From assembly GCF_011761345.1 (NCBI RefSeq), contig NZ_JAASRY010000002.1, positions 620,001-684,000 of the forward strand: a stretch of DNA of 64,000 nucleotides. The letters are read 5' to 3'. Below are positions 52,033 through 60,783 of this stretch, piece after piece. Every line of letters starts with the position of its first letter. Position 1 is the stretch's first letter. The notes beneath the pieces were generated by a model. That model searched no databases. It had not been told where the DNA came from and saw nothing but the letters and a program-made list of their open reading frames with translations. The translations under genes and the position numbers were made by a program. Origin of the DNA: Thalassobacillus devorans. GTDB lineage: Bacteria; Bacillota; Bacilli; Bacillales; Halobacillaceae.

Positions 52033-54432
52033 ATGAATCGCAAAATCAAGCGCGCCGCCGTATTGGGCTCTGGAGTGATGGGGGCCGGTATTGCTGCCCA
52101 CTTGGCCAATATTGGAATCCCGACACTAATGTTGGATATTGTGCCTCGTGAATTGACGGATAAAGAAAAGAAGCAGGGCTTATCATTAGAAGATTCTAGT
52201 GTTCGTAATCGGATTGCAGCCATGAATAAGCAGGGATTGTTAAAGCAGAAACCTTCCCCATTAACAAGAAGACAGAACCTGGATATGATACAGGTCGGGA
52301 ATATGGAAGATGATATGGACAAATTGGCAGATGTAGATTGGGTTATTGAAGTTGTTGTTGAAAATCTGGAGATCAAGAAAAAGGTCTATGAAAAAGTAGA
52401 TACACATCGAAAGCCTGGGTCGATTATCAGTTCCAATACATCCGGTATATCGATTGAAGCAATGGCTGAAGGCCGTTCGGAAGATTTCCAAAAACACTTC
52501 CTTGGCACGCATTTCTTCAATCCGCCTAGATATTTAAAATTATTAGAAGTGATACCAACTCGACATACCGACTCGGATATAGTTGTTTTCATGAAAAAAT
52601 TTGGCGAAGACATTCTCGGCAAAGGTGTTGTGGAAGCAAAGGATACACCGAATTTTATTGCTAATCGGATCGGAACTTACGGGTTGCTTGTAACTGTGAG
52701 GGAAATGCTTGATCAGGGTTTCAGTGTAGGGGAAGTTGATTCTGTAACCGGACCAATGATCGGCCGGCCAAAGAGTGCTACCTTCCGTACCCTGGATGTA
52801 GTTGGTCTTGATACGTTTATCCATGTAGCGAATAACGTTTACGAGCAAGTTGATGGAGAAGAAAAGAAAGTGTTTGAAGTGCCAGGCTTTATGAAACAAA
52901 TGCAGGAAAAAGGCTGGCTGGGATCTAAAAGTGGGCAAGGATTTTTCCTTAAGAAAAAAGGGGAAAAAGGAAGCGAAATATACGAGTTGAATCCAGAAAC
53001 ACTCGAATATGAAGAACGAAAGAAATTAAAAACCAAGGCCACGGAGTTGGCAAAGCAAGAAAAAGGGACAAAAAGAAAATTAAAAGCTCTTGTTTCAGCA
53101 AAAGGGGACCGTGCTGGTGATTTGATTTGGTCGATAGTAGCTCCAGTACTGGTTTATTCAGCAGAACTACTCGGTGACATAGCCGATGATATTCCTTCGA
53201 TTGATGAAGCTATGCGATGGGGTTTCGGCTGGGAGCTGGGTCCATTTGAAATGTGGGATGCTATCGGCGTGGAGAAATCAGTTGATCGTATGAAAGAAGA
53301 AGGCATAACCGTCCCGGCATGGGTAGATGAGATGCTCACCTCTGGAAGTGACTCCTTTTATAAAAAGGAAAATGGAAACGTTTTCTACTATGCGGACGGC
53401 AATTACCAGCAAAAAGAATTCAATCAAAAAGAGATTAACCTCAAGCGTCTGAAGGAGACAAAGGATGTCATCAAAAAGAATGCTGGTGCCAGCCTGATTG
53501 ATCTTGGGGATGGGGTGGCTGGTCTCGAATTCCATTCTCAAAGCAATGCTATCGGTTTGGATATTATACAGATGATCAATGATGCGATTGAAGAGGTGGA
53601 TAAGAACTTTGAAGGTCTAGTGATCGGTAATCAAGGAAAAAACTTCTGTGTCGGCGCAAACTTAGGCATGATGTTGATGGAGGCCCAAGATTATAATTTC
53701 TTTGAAATTGAATTTGTCGTCAGGAAATTCCAGGATGCGATGATGAATATTAAATACTCAGATAAACCAGTAGTTACGGCACCATTTGGTATGACGTTAG
53801 GCGGAGGAGCAGAGGTTTGCCTGCCATCGAGTGCAATCCAGGCATCACAGGAGACTTATATGGGGCTTGTTGAAGCGGGAGTGGGACTTATTCCTGGTGG
53901 AGGAGGAAACAAAGAACTTTACTTGAAACATTTACGCAATATTCCACAAGGCGTAGATATCGACCTGCAAAAGGTAGCCAACGCTGTTTTTGAGAAGATT
54001 GCCATGGCCAAGGTTTCTACATCAGGTGAAGAAGCAAGGGAGAACGGCTTCTTTGATCAACAGGACGCCATCAGTGTCAATGGGGATCACTTGCTTCATG
54101 ATGCGAAGCAAAAGGTTTTAGGGCTTGCTCATTCCGGATATCGTGCCCCTAAACGTACCAAGTTTCCAGTTGTAGGTGAACAAGGTTACGCAACCATGAT
54201 GCTTGGAGCAAAATCACTTGGTTATGGAGGGTACGCTTCGGAACACGACTTGAAAATCGCAGAAAAATTGGCATTCGTCTTAGCAGGCGGCCGTTTGAAA
54301 GAAGGAACGCTTGTAGATGAGCAATATTTGCTCGATCTGGAGAGGGAAGCCTTCCTAAGCCTTATCGGTGAACCTAAGACTCAGCAGCGTATGCAACATA
54401 TGCTTTTGAAAGGCAAACCTTTAAGAAACTAG
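52033..54432 (+). CDS. fadN: 3-hydroxyacyl-CoA dehydrogenase / enoyl-CoA hydratase
   Basis: A 799-residue bifunctional beta-oxidation enzyme. N-terminal dehydrogenase: NAD motif AAVLGSGVMGAGIAAHLANI, catalytic His in GTHFFNPPRYLKLLEV and TPNFIANRIGTYGL; C-terminal hydratase-type domain with NFCVGANLGMMLMEAQ and GLVEAGVGLIPGGGGNKELY. Order dehydrogenase-then-hydratase is that of Bacillus FadN, opposite to E. coli FadB. ATG 52033 follows GATAGGGGGAAAAG; an upstream in-frame ATG at 51997 overlaps the FadR box and is unlikely. fadA starts 33 bases later. Confidence 0.95.
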   Translation: MNRKIKRAAVLGSGVMGAGIAAHLANIGIPTLMLDIVPRELTDKEKKQGLSLEDSSVRNRIAAMNKQGLLKQKPSPLTRRQNLDMIQVGNMEDDMDKLADVDWVIEVVVENLEIKKKVYEKVDTHRKPGSIISSNTSGISIEAMAEGRSEDFQKHFLGTHFFNPPRYLKLLEVIPTRHTDSDIVVFMKKFGEDILGKGVVEAKDTPNFIANRIGTYGLLVTVREMLDQGFSVGEVDSVTGPMIGRPKSATFRTLDVVGLDTFIHVANNVYEQVDGEEKKVFEVPGFMKQMQEKGWLGSKSGQGFFLKKKGEKGSEIYELNPETLEYEERKKLKTKATELAKQEKGTKRKLKALVSAKGDRAGDLIWSIVAPVLVYSAELLGDIADDIPSIDEAMRWGFGWELGPFEMWDAIGVEKSVDRMKEEGITVPAWVDEMLTSGSDSFYKKENGNVFYYADGNYQQKEFNQKEINLKRLKETKDVIKKNAGASLIDLGDGVAGLEFHSQSNAIGLDIIQMINDAIEEVDKNFEGLVIGNQGKNFCVGANLGMMLMEAQDYNFFEIEFVVRKFQDAMMNIKYSDKPVVTAPFGMTLGGGAEVCLPSSAIQASQETYMGLVEAGVGLIPGGGGNKELYLKHLRNIPQGVDIDLQKVANAVFEKIAMAKVSTSGEEARENGFFDQQDAISVNGDHLLHDAKQKVLGLAHSGYRAPKRTKFPVVGEQGYATMMLGAKSLGYGGYASEHDLKIAEKLAFVLAGGRLKEGTLVDEQYLLDLEREAFLSLIGEPKTQQRMQHMLLKGKPLRN

Positions 54433-54464
54433 GGACAGGAATCCAACCAAAGGGGGAAGGTAAT

Positions 54465-55640
54465 GTGAAAGAAGCTGTAATAGTCGCAGGTGCTCGAACG
54501 CCTGTGGGAAAAGCGAAAAAAGGAACGCTTGCTAACACAAGGCCGGATGATTTGGCGGCCTTAACCATAAAAGAAACATTGAAACGCGCAGGAAATTATG
54601 AAGGCGAAATTGACGATGTCATTATCGGGTGTGCTATTCCGGAAGCAGAGCAGGGGATGAATATGGCGCGCAATATCGGTGCGCTGGCAGAATTGTCTCA
54701 TACAATCCCAGGGATAACGATTAACCGGTATTGTTCCTCAGGTTTACAAAGTATCGCCAATGCATCGGAAAGAATAATGCTAGGCCAGAGTGGTTCCATT
54801 ATTGCAGGAGGGGCCGAATCGATGAGCATGGTTCCTGTTCCCGGTCATGTCATCAAGCCGAATATAGAAATTGTAGAAAATGCACCTGGATACTATATGT
54901 CTATGGGACACACGGCGGAAGAGGTAGCGACCCGTTTTGATATCTCAAGAGAAGATCAAGATGCTTTTGCCGTGGAAAGTCACAGAAGAGCAGCTGCTGC
55001 AATAGAAGCTGGAAGATTCGAGGATGAAATTGTCCAGGTGGAAGTTACCGAGCGACAGTTGGGAGCGGATAATAAGGTAAAAGAAACTACAAGACTATTT
55101 ACACAGGATGAGGGCGTGCGTCCAGGAACAACGCAGGAAGTACTGGCTAAATTAAAGCCTGCATTTTCTGTTACAGGTACAGTTACGGCAGGAAACTCAT
55201 CACAAATGAGTGATGGAGCCGCTTCCGTTTTAGTTATGGATAAGGAGAAAGCAGAAGCGGAAGGACTTAAACCTTTGCTTAAATTCCGATCCTTTGCAGT
55301 AGCTGGTGTAGAGCCGGAAATCATGGGAGTAGGTCCAATCGCTGCGATTCCTAAAGCTCTGAAATTAGCTGGTCTGCAGCAATCCGATATTGGATTGTTT
55401 GAACTTAATGAAGCTTTTGCTTCCCAAGCATTACGGGTTATCCGTGAACTGGGGCTTAATATGGATAAAGTCAATGTTAATGGCGGGGCAATTGCATTAG
55501 GCCATCCGCTGGGCTGCTCTGGTACTAAGCTGACGCTTACATTAATGCATGAGATGAAGCGTCGTAATGAACAATTTGGTGTCGTGACCATGTGTATTGG
55601 CGGAGGAATGGGTGCTGCTGGAGTGTTCGAATTATTATAA
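54465..55640 (+). CDS. fadA: Acetyl-CoA acyltransferase (3-ketoacyl-CoA thiolase)
   Basis: A 391-residue thiolase that cleaves 3-ketoacyl-CoA to acetyl-CoA and a shortened acyl-CoA. Active-site residues: nucleophile Cys in INRYCSSGLQSIANA, base Cys in VVTMCIGGGMGAAGVFE, and the NEAFA and GGAIALGHPLGCSG motifs. The start is GTG 54465 behind AAAGGGGGAAGG. It lies between fadN and fadE as in Bacillus (yusK position). Confidence 0.95.
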   Translation: MKEAVIVAGARTPVGKAKKGTLANTRPDDLAALTIKETLKRAGNYEGEIDDVIIGCAIPEAEQGMNMARNIGALAELSHTIPGITINRYCSSGLQSIANASERIMLGQSGSIIAGGAESMSMVPVPGHVIKPNIEIVENAPGYYMSMGHTAEEVATRFDISREDQDAFAVESHRRAAAAIEAGRFEDEIVQVEVTERQLGADNKVKETTRLFTQDEGVRPGTTQEVLAKLKPAFSVTGTVTAGNSSQMSDGAASVLVMDKEKAEAEGLKPLLKFRSFAVAGVEPEIMGVGPIAAIPKALKLAGLQQSDIGLFELNEAFASQALRVIRELGLNMDKVNVNGGAIALGHPLGCSGTKLTLTLMHEMKRRNEQFGVVTMCIGGGMGAAGVFELL

Positions 55641-55655
55641 GGGGAGGAATATAAA

Positions 55656-57437
55656 ATGAGTGAAACAAAGGAAAAAATGTTCAAGGGCGGCGGATTTCTA
55701 ATCGAGGATGTAGCAGCAGAGGATGTTATTACACCCGAGGACTTTTCGGATGAACATTTAATGATCGCGAAAACCACAGAAGATTTTGTGCTTGGAGAAG
55801 TAGTCCCCAAAATAGATAAACTGGAAAACCATGAATTCGAACACTCTGTCGATTTGCTGAAAAAAGCTGGTGAGCTGGGGCTGTTAGGGGTAGATGTCCC
55901 GGAAGAGTATGGCGGTCTCGGATTGGATAAAATCAGTTCATCCTTGATTACTGAAAAGTTTTCCCGGGCAGGCGGATTTTCTGTAACACACGGAGCGCAC
56001 GTAGGCATTGGTTCTCTTCCTATTGTATTTTTTGGTAATGAAGAACAAAAGCAAAAATATTTGCCGAAGCTTGCGACAGGTGAACTGATTGCAGCATACG
56101 CTTTAACCGAACCAGGATCCGGATCCGATGCTTTAGGTGCGAAGACTACTGCTAAAATAAATGAAGCTGGAACCCATTATGTATTGAATGGCGAAAAACA
56201 ATGGATTACAAACTCTGCTTTTGCAGATGTTTTCGTCGTATACGCCAAAATTGATGGAGATAAATTCACGGCATTCATTGTAGAAAGAGATTATCCAGGT
56301 GTATCCACGGGCACGGAAGAAAAGAAAATGGGGATCAAAAGCTCTTCCACTCGAACGTTAGTGCTGGAAGATGCAGAGGTGCCGGTTGAGAATGTGTTGG
56401 GGGACATCGGACGCGGGCATATTATCGCCTTTAATATTCTGAATGTCGGCCGTTATAAATTAGCTATTGGAGGCGTCGGCGGCTCTAAACGTGCTATTGA
56501 ACTTGCCGTTAAATATGCCAATGAGCGTAAGCAGTTCCAGACTCCTATTTCCAGCTTTTCGCTAATCCAGGAAAAACTCGCTTCCATGGCTGTAAATACC
56601 TACGCCAATGAAAGCTCTGTCTATCGTACAGTCGGGCTTTTTGAACAAAGCATGGGTAAACTTACGGATGAACAATTGAAAGATGGTAAAGAAGTGGCAA
56701 AGGTCATTGCTGAATATGCGATTGAATGTTCATTAAATAAAGTATTCTGTACAGAATTGCTGGACTTTACAGCGGATGAAGCAGTGCAAATCCATGGAGG
56801 CTACGGATTCATGCAGGAGTATGAAGTAGAGCGTATCTACCGCGATTCCAGAATCAACCGGATTTTTGAAGGAACGAATGAAATCAACCGGATGATTGTG
56901 CCAGGAACTTTGTTGAAAAAAGCAATGAAAGGCGAACTGCCATTATTGCAAAAGGCCCAGTCCCTGCAAGAAGAATTAATGATGATGATGCCGGAAGATC
57001 CGGGTACAGAGCCACTAGAGCAAGAAAAGTATTTGGTGAAAAATGCGAAAAAAATAGCTCTTGTGGCAGCTGGGCTTGCTGCTCAAAAATACGGAGAGAA
57101 ATTAGAAAAAGAACAAGAACTTCTTGTTAATATCGCGGATATCGTCGCTGAAATCTATAACATGGAATCAGCAGTACTTCGAACGGAGAAAGCAATGAAT
57201 AAATCTCCTGAAAAAGCTCAGCAAAAGTTACTCTACACACAAGTTTATGCCCAGGAAGCATTCAACCGTATTGAAGCTCATGCAAAAGAAACGTTAATTG
57301 CATCTGAATCGGGCGATACACTTCGTATGATGTTGGGAGCATTGAAGAAATTGACACGCCATACTCCTTCCAATGTCATTGCTAAGAAACGTGAGATTGC
57401 TGCCAATCTGATAAAAGAAGAAAAATATATCGTATAA
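55656..57437 (+). CDS. fadE: Acyl-CoA dehydrogenase
   Basis: A 593-residue flavoenzyme catalysing the first dehydrogenation of beta-oxidation. Motifs: GLLGVDVPEEYGGLGLDKIS, AYALTEPGSGSDALGAKTTA, KQWITNSAFADVFVVYAKID, the QIHGGYGFMQEYEVERIYRD segment and EGTNEINR. About 200 C-terminal residues beyond the classic fold are normal for the Bacillus FadE (YusJ) type. AAGGGGAGGAATAT precedes the ATG, 15 bases after fadA; the operon terminator follows. Confidence 0.95.
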   Translation: MSETKEKMFKGGGFLIEDVAAEDVITPEDFSDEHLMIAKTTEDFVLGEVVPKIDKLENHEFEHSVDLLKKAGELGLLGVDVPEEYGGLGLDKISSSLITEKFSRAGGFSVTHGAHVGIGSLPIVFFGNEEQKQKYLPKLATGELIAAYALTEPGSGSDALGAKTTAKINEAGTHYVLNGEKQWITNSAFADVFVVYAKIDGDKFTAFIVERDYPGVSTGTEEKKMGIKSSSTRTLVLEDAEVPVENVLGDIGRGHIIAFNILNVGRYKLAIGGVGGSKRAIELAVKYANERKQFQTPISSFSLIQEKLASMAVNTYANESSVYRTVGLFEQSMGKLTDEQLKDGKEVAKVIAEYAIECSLNKVFCTELLDFTADEAVQIHGGYGFMQEYEVERIYRDSRINRIFEGTNEINRMIVPGTLLKKAMKGELPLLQKAQSLQEELMMMMPEDPGTEPLEQEKYLVKNAKKIALVAAGLAAQKYGEKLEKEQELLVNIADIVAEIYNMESAVLRTEKAMNKSPEKAQQKLLYTQVYAQEAFNRIEAHAKETLIASESGDTLRMMLGALKKLTRHTPSNVIAKKREIAANLIKEEKYIV

Positions 57438-57472
57438 AGATAGCTAACAGGGGGTCACACGTACGGATAAAG

Positions 57473-57514
57473 CAAGGCCGGTTCATCGGGAAAGTGAACC
57501 GGCCTTGTTTTTTT
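57473..57514 (+). terminator. Terminator of the fad operon
   Basis: Perfect 13-base stem CAAGGCCGGTTCA / TGAACCGGCCTTG with a 9-base loop and TTTTTTT. Confidence 0.92.
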
Positions 57515-57637
57515 GGGAGAAGTGGCAACCTTCATGGAGAAATGAAAAAATTGGAGTTGCTTCCACTGTTTGATGAAATGTTTTATCACATTGTGATAGA
57601 ATAAAAGCATGGTAAATAATAAGGGGGGAAAGAGCCA

Positions 57638-57994
57638 ATGGCAGTAACCTTTTATTGGTACCCACAATGTGGAACATGCAAAAAAGCCAAGAAATGGATG
57701 GATGAAAATGGTGTCGAGTATGAGCCAGTTCATATAGTTGAACATCCACCAACAGAGTCCCAACTTGAGGACTACATAACGGAAAGCGGTCTTCCTGCTA
57801 AAAAGTTTTTTAATACCAGCGGCAAGAAATATCGCGAACTTGGTATGAAGGACAAGCTTAAGGAAGCCAATGAGTCTGAAATGATAAAGTGGTTAGCTTC
57901 CGATGGAATGCTGATCAAACGGCCAATCGTAACAAATGGAAAAGATGTGACCGTAGGTTTTAAAGAAGCTGATTTCGAGAATACTTGGAAATAA
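57638..57994 (+). CDS. yusI: ArsC/Spx-family thiol-redox protein YusI
   Basis: A 118-residue thioredoxin-fold protein of the ArsC/Spx family: N-terminal YWYPQCGTCKKAKKWMDENG with the CxxC pair, then LPAKKFFNTSGKKYRELGMK and SDGMLIKRPIVTNGKDVTVG with the cis-proline motif. Position after fadE equals yusI of Bacillus subtilis. Real arsenate reduction is unlikely without ars genes nearby; the function is not established. AAGGGGGGAAAGAG precedes the ATG. Confidence 0.9.
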   Translation: MAVTFYWYPQCGTCKKAKKWMDENGVEYEPVHIVEHPPTESQLEDYITESGLPAKKFFNTSGKKYRELGMKDKLKEANESEMIKWLASDGMLIKRPIVTNGKDVTVGFKEADFENTWK

Positions 57995-58093
57995 TGCTTC
58001 TAAAAATGAGCAAATCACTGGCATAATAATTAGAAAGCTTTTATGTTAGTAATGCAGCTTATTTATAATAATTATAATTTGGAGGGGTTAGTC

Positions 58094-58477
58094 ATGAGTT
58101 TGCCAAAAGAATTAAGTTATTCCGAAGAGCACGAATGGGTAAAAGTTGAAGGAGAAAAGGTTCGTATTGGTATTACAGACTTTGCACAATCTGAGCTTGG
58201 CGACATCGTATTCGTGGAATTACCAGAAGTAGGCGACGAGCTTGAAGCAGATGAGCCGTTCGGCAGTGTAGAATCTGTGAAGACTGTTTCTGAGCTTTAT
58301 GCTCCTATCAGCGGTAAAGTCGTTGAAATTAATGAGGAATTGGAAGACTCTCCGGAATTCGTTAACGAATCTCCTTATGAAAAAGCATGGATGGTTATTG
58401 TCGAGCCTTCTGATAAGTCAGAAATGGACGAACTGATGACAGCTGAACAATATGAAGAAATGATTACAGAAGACTAA
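58094..58477 (+). CDS. gcvH: Glycine cleavage system H protein
   Basis: A 127-residue lipoyl carrier of the glycine cleavage system; in Bacillus it is also the relay for lipoate transfer to other dehydrogenases. The lipoyl lysine lies in [20 protein letters not shown], and [20 protein letters not shown] opens the fold. ATG 58094 follows TTTGGAGGGGTTAG; the longer frame to 58043 lacks homology. The gcvT and gcvP genes are not in the window, as usual for Bacillus (yusH position). Confidence 0.95.
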   Translation: MSLPKELSYSEEHEWVKVEGEKVRIGITDFAQSELGDIVFVELPEVGDELEADEPFGSVESVKTVSELYAPISGKVVEINEELEDSPEFVNESPYEKAWMVIVEPSDKSEMDELMTAEQYEEMITED

Positions 58478-58520
58478 TTTTTTCTTCAGTGGACACCCTA
58501 TGAACAAGGGGTGACCTTAT

Positions 58521-58646
58521 ATGAATCAATCTAAAAAAAGTGCCGATACTACTGGCAGACAGCGCCAGCGTAAAACCAAAACTGCAAAACAAGAGGCGCC
58601 GAAAGTCCGTCGATATGTAGATTGTGATGATGGCGGCTGGTGTTGA
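58521..58646 (+). CDS. Small basic protein of 41 residues with Cys-containing end
   Basis: ATG 58521 behind AAGGGGTGACC encodes 41 residues, first half very basic (KKSADTTGRQRQRKTKTAKQ), then VRRYVDCDDGGWC at the C-terminus. The two cysteines eight apart in an acidic Gly/Trp context suggest metal or redox binding, but I recognise no family. Its place between gcvH and yusF corresponds to yusG in Bacillus subtilis, though I cannot confirm homology. An imperfect hairpin, AGACCATGCTATCAT/ACAGCATGGTCTG, follows at 58666-58693 with a T run. Confidence 0.55.
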   Translation: MNQSKKSADTTGRQRQRKTKTAKQEAPKVRRYVDCDDGGWC

Positions 58647-58665
58647 ATAAACGTTAGATACCCAC

Positions 58666-58697
58666 AGACCATGCTATCATACAGCATGGTCTGTTTT
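58666..58697 (+). terminator. Terminator after the 41-residue gene
   Basis: Stem CAGACCATGCT / AGCATGGTCTG followed by TTTTACT. Confidence 0.7.
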
Positions 58698-58724
58698 ACT
58701 AAATGAACTGGGTGGGATCCCGAT

Positions 58725-59087
58725 ATGAACGATCAAAACCACGTCCCCATTTTAATTGTAGAGGGGATTACAGATAAAAAACATATAAAGAAGATATTGG
58801 ATAATCACAATCAGGTAGAAATATTATGTACGCATGGTACGCTCGGGGTAGAACGGATGGAGGAAATGATTCTCGACTATAACCTTGATGATCGCATAGT
58901 CTATATTCTTGTGGATGAGGATGATTCAGGTCATAAGTTGAGGAAACAATTAACACATGAACTGCCGCATGCGGAACATATATATGTCGATAAAGCTTAT
59001 CGGGAAGTAGCAACAACTCCTGAACCGGAACTGGCTCGAGCACTATTAAGCCAACATTTTCACGTTAAACCAATATACCTGATATAA
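58725..59087 (+). CDS. yusF: TOPRIM-domain protein YusF
   Basis: A 120-residue single TOPRIM domain: VPILIVEGITDKKHIKKILD (catalytic Glu) and DRIVYILVDEDDSGHKLRKQ (DxD), as in M5-type nucleases and small primase-like proteins. Same relative position as yusF of Bacillus subtilis. Its substrate is unknown; RNase M5-like proteins cleave rRNA but have a longer C-terminal domain that is absent here. GGGTGGGATCCC precedes the ATG. Confidence 0.88.
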   Translation: MNDQNHVPILIVEGITDKKHIKKILDNHNQVEILCTHGTLGVERMEEMILDYNLDDRIVYILVDEDDSGHKLRKQLTHELPHAEHIYVDKAYREVATTPEPELARALLSQHFHVKPIYLI

Positions 59088-59099
59088 AAGGTGGGTACG

Positions 59100-59414
59100 A
59101 TGGAAGTATTAGAGCTGACAACAGAAAAAGATTTTATTGACAGTGATAGGAAGGCCATGATTTTCATTCATAGTCCATTTTGTGGAACATGCCGCATGGC
59201 CAGGAAAATGCTTGATACGATTGAGTCGTTATGGCAGCAGCACCTATTTTTTGAACTGAATGCATCGTTACATCCTGGTTTTATGCAGGAAAATCAAGTG
59301 GAAAGCGTACCTTGCTTATTAGTTGTATCTAAGGGCAGGGTCAAGGATAAGATTTACGCTTTTCATTCCGTTCCTTATATGCAGAGGATCGTGTCTAAAC
59401 ACGTCAATTCCTAA
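59100..59414 (+). CDS. yusE: Thioredoxin-like protein YusE
   Basis: A 104-residue thioredoxin-fold protein: AMIFIHSPFCGTCRMARKML carries the CGTC active site and VESVPCLLVVSKGRVKDKIY the cis-proline loop. ATG 59100 has AAAAGGTGGG upstream; a GTG at 59091 lies in that site. Starts 12 bases after yusF, so co-transcribed. Probable cytosolic reductant; partner unknown. Confidence 0.9.
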   Translation: MEVLELTTEKDFIDSDRKAMIFIHSPFCGTCRMARKMLDTIESLWQQHLFFELNASLHPGFMQENQVESVPCLLVVSKGRVKDKIYAFHSVPYMQRIVSKHVNS

Positions 59415-59440
59415 CATTATTTCCCGAGAAATAATGTTAG
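59411..59440 (+). other. Hairpin overlapping the yusE stop
   Basis: Perfect 13-base stem CTAACATTATTTC / GAAATAATGTTAG with a 4-base loop and no U tract; could stabilise the 3' end of the message. Confidence 0.6.
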
Positions 59441-59481
59441 GGGTAAGCTTTGGTCTAATTTAAGAGTTTAATTTCAATTTA

Positions 59482-59530
59482 AACAAAGCAGAAAGCCGAA
59501 ATTATATTTATTTCGGCTTTTTGCTTTGTT
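59482..59530 (+). terminator. Terminator after yusE
   Basis: Long imperfect stem AACAAAGCAGAAAGCCGAAAT / ATTTCGGCTTTTTGCTTTGTT; U-rich right arm. Confidence 0.75.
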
Positions 59531-59539
59531 AGGAACTGT

Positions 59540-59890
59540 TAAATCTCCATATTGGTTTTACATATAAGCTCCCTTTAATGGAAGACTCAGTTTCAAGAGT
59601 ATATTTGTTTCCGTTACGGTAGTAACGGTAGGGAGGTCCGGGAAATCACTCGCTTTCCATGGGCATGTGGTGAGCTTCCTCAGGCTTCTTCTTGTGGGAT
59701 CTCACCGCCCATGTTCGTCCCACAGGACTTTGAATAAGCTTCTTGAATAAACACCGCACGAAGGAAATGCGTAGCATTTTCGAAGAGGCTCGCCAGTTCC
59801 CCCGCAGGAAAGTGAATCCTTTCCCAACGCCCCAAAACTCTTACAATCATCTCGAAATCAAGTCTTCGACTTTTCGCCCCTTTTATTGAA
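59540..59890. repeat. Dispersed structured repeat, family B, copy 3 (longest)
   Basis: Includes every block seen in the other two copies: AAGCTCCCTTTAATGGAA, TTTCCGTTACG...GTAACGGTAGGGAGGTCCG, GGGAAATCACTCGCTTTCCA, GGGCATGTGGTGAGCTTCCT, CACAGGACTTTGAATAAGC, CACCGCACGAAGGAAATGCG, GTAGCATTTTCGAAGAGGCT and CTCGAAATCAAGTCTTCGAC. Nested inverted repeats predict an elaborate RNA or cruciform structure. No open frame of note. Confidence 0.88.
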
Positions 59891-59897
59891 TAAGTTC

Positions 59898-60317
59898 TTA
59901 TTTCACTAACTCTCCAATTTTTTCAACTATTTCAAGAAACTCTGCCTGATCTCCAAACTTCGCAGAAATATTACCATTTTGATCGATAATAACGGTGGTT
60001 GGTACACCGCTGCATTGGTATTGGTCATAAGTTGATCTGCCATCATCCACTAAAGTGGGCTGGGTCAGGAATTTTTCAGTGAATGCTTTTCCTGCATCGC
60101 CTTCTCTTTCCCGTCCTGCAACATTAATGGTAAGAAGTCGTATTTTATCTGAGTCCATGGATCGGTATAACTGCTCTTTCCTAGGCAAATCTCTCGAACA
60201 GTCTGGACACCAGGATACCCAAAAAGTAAGAACAATTACTTTTCCGAGGTCATCTTTTAAATCATAGACTCCGGAATTATTGATATAAGGCAACTGGAAA
60301 AGTGGTGCTTTCTCCAT
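59898..60317 (-). CDS. Thiol-disulfide protein, TlpA/ResA-like without membrane anchor
   Basis: A 139-residue thioredoxin-fold protein: VIVLTFWVSWCPDCSRDLPR has the WCPDC active site, then TINVAGREREGDAGKAFTEK and GVPTTVIIDQNGNISAKFGD with the cis-proline. TlpA/ResA relatives normally carry an N-terminal anchor or signal peptide; here the protein starts MEKAPLFQLPYINNSGVYDL with no hydrophobic segment, so a cytosolic peroxiredoxin-like role is likelier. GGAGGTTTC precedes the ATG. A repeat copy adjoins its 3' end. Confidence 0.85.
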   Translation of the reverse strand: MEKAPLFQLPYINNSGVYDLKDDLGKVIVLTFWVSWCPDCSRDLPRKEQLYRSMDSDKIRLLTINVAGREREGDAGKAFTEKFLTQPTLVDDGRSTYDQYQCSGVPTTVIIDQNGNISAKFGDQAEFLEIVEKIGELVK

Positions 60318-60424
60318 AAAGAAACCTCCTCCGTATTCGAGAATTCTTTCCTATCCTACCATACGAGTGGAAGCTAACGCATATTGGGAGCATTGCCAGG
60401 ATTGCCGAAATTAAACGATTTTTG

Positions 60425-60454
60425 TTGACAATATTTTTGCACGCATGCTACAAT
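60425..60454 (+). promoter_or_regulatory. Promoter of the met riboswitch operon
   Basis: TTGACA (60425-60430), 18 bases, TACAAT (60449-60454), about 45 bases upstream of the riboswitch. Confidence 0.7.
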
Positions 60455-60500
60455 CTTCTTTGTGATACTTAAACGGATTAAAGTAATAAATTTAATGATA

Positions 60501-60615
60501 TCTCTTATTAAGAGTGGTGGAGGGACTGGCCCGATGAAGCCCGGCAACCGTCAAGCTATCCAGCTTGAAAAGGTGCCAATTCCTGCAGAGTTCATAAGCT
60601 CTGACAGATAAGAGA
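60501..60615 (+). ncRNA. SAM-I (S-box) riboswitch
   Basis: P1 closing arms TCTCTTAT / ATAAGAGA surround the conserved core AGAGTGGTGGAGGGACTGGC and CCGATGAAGCCCGGCAACCG, followed by the P3 and P4 segments (CAAGCTATCCAGCTTG; GTGCCAATTCCTGC). S-adenosylmethionine binding favours the downstream terminator and shuts off the metNIQ genes. Confidence 0.95.
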
Positions 60616-60637
60616 ACGGAGCAGCTTGTTACCTAAG

Positions 60638-60674
60638 CGCCTTTCTGTTCTCTGAGCAGAAAAGGTGTTTTTTT
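60638..60674 (+). terminator. Riboswitch-controlled terminator
   Basis: Stem GCGCCTTTCTG / CAGAAAAGGTG (with wobble) around a TTCTCTGAG loop, followed by TTTTTTT; expression platform of the SAM riboswitch. Confidence 0.9.
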
Positions 60675-60783
60675 ATGCATAAAGAAAGTTTCGCTTTATG
60701 GAAGTGTTAGATTTAAAGCCTTACACAGGGACAAGCCACATTTTCTATGCTTTAAACCATCAGCAAGTAGGAGGCAGCACAGA

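Noticed and set aside
54980-56008. 342-residue open frame antisense to fadA and fadE
   Set aside because: It is Ser/Pro-rich low-complexity translation, lacks a ribosome binding site and lies fully opposite two clear enzymes.
59411-59440. Second terminator at the yusE stop
   Set aside because: The stem is perfect but no U tract follows; recorded only as a hairpin.
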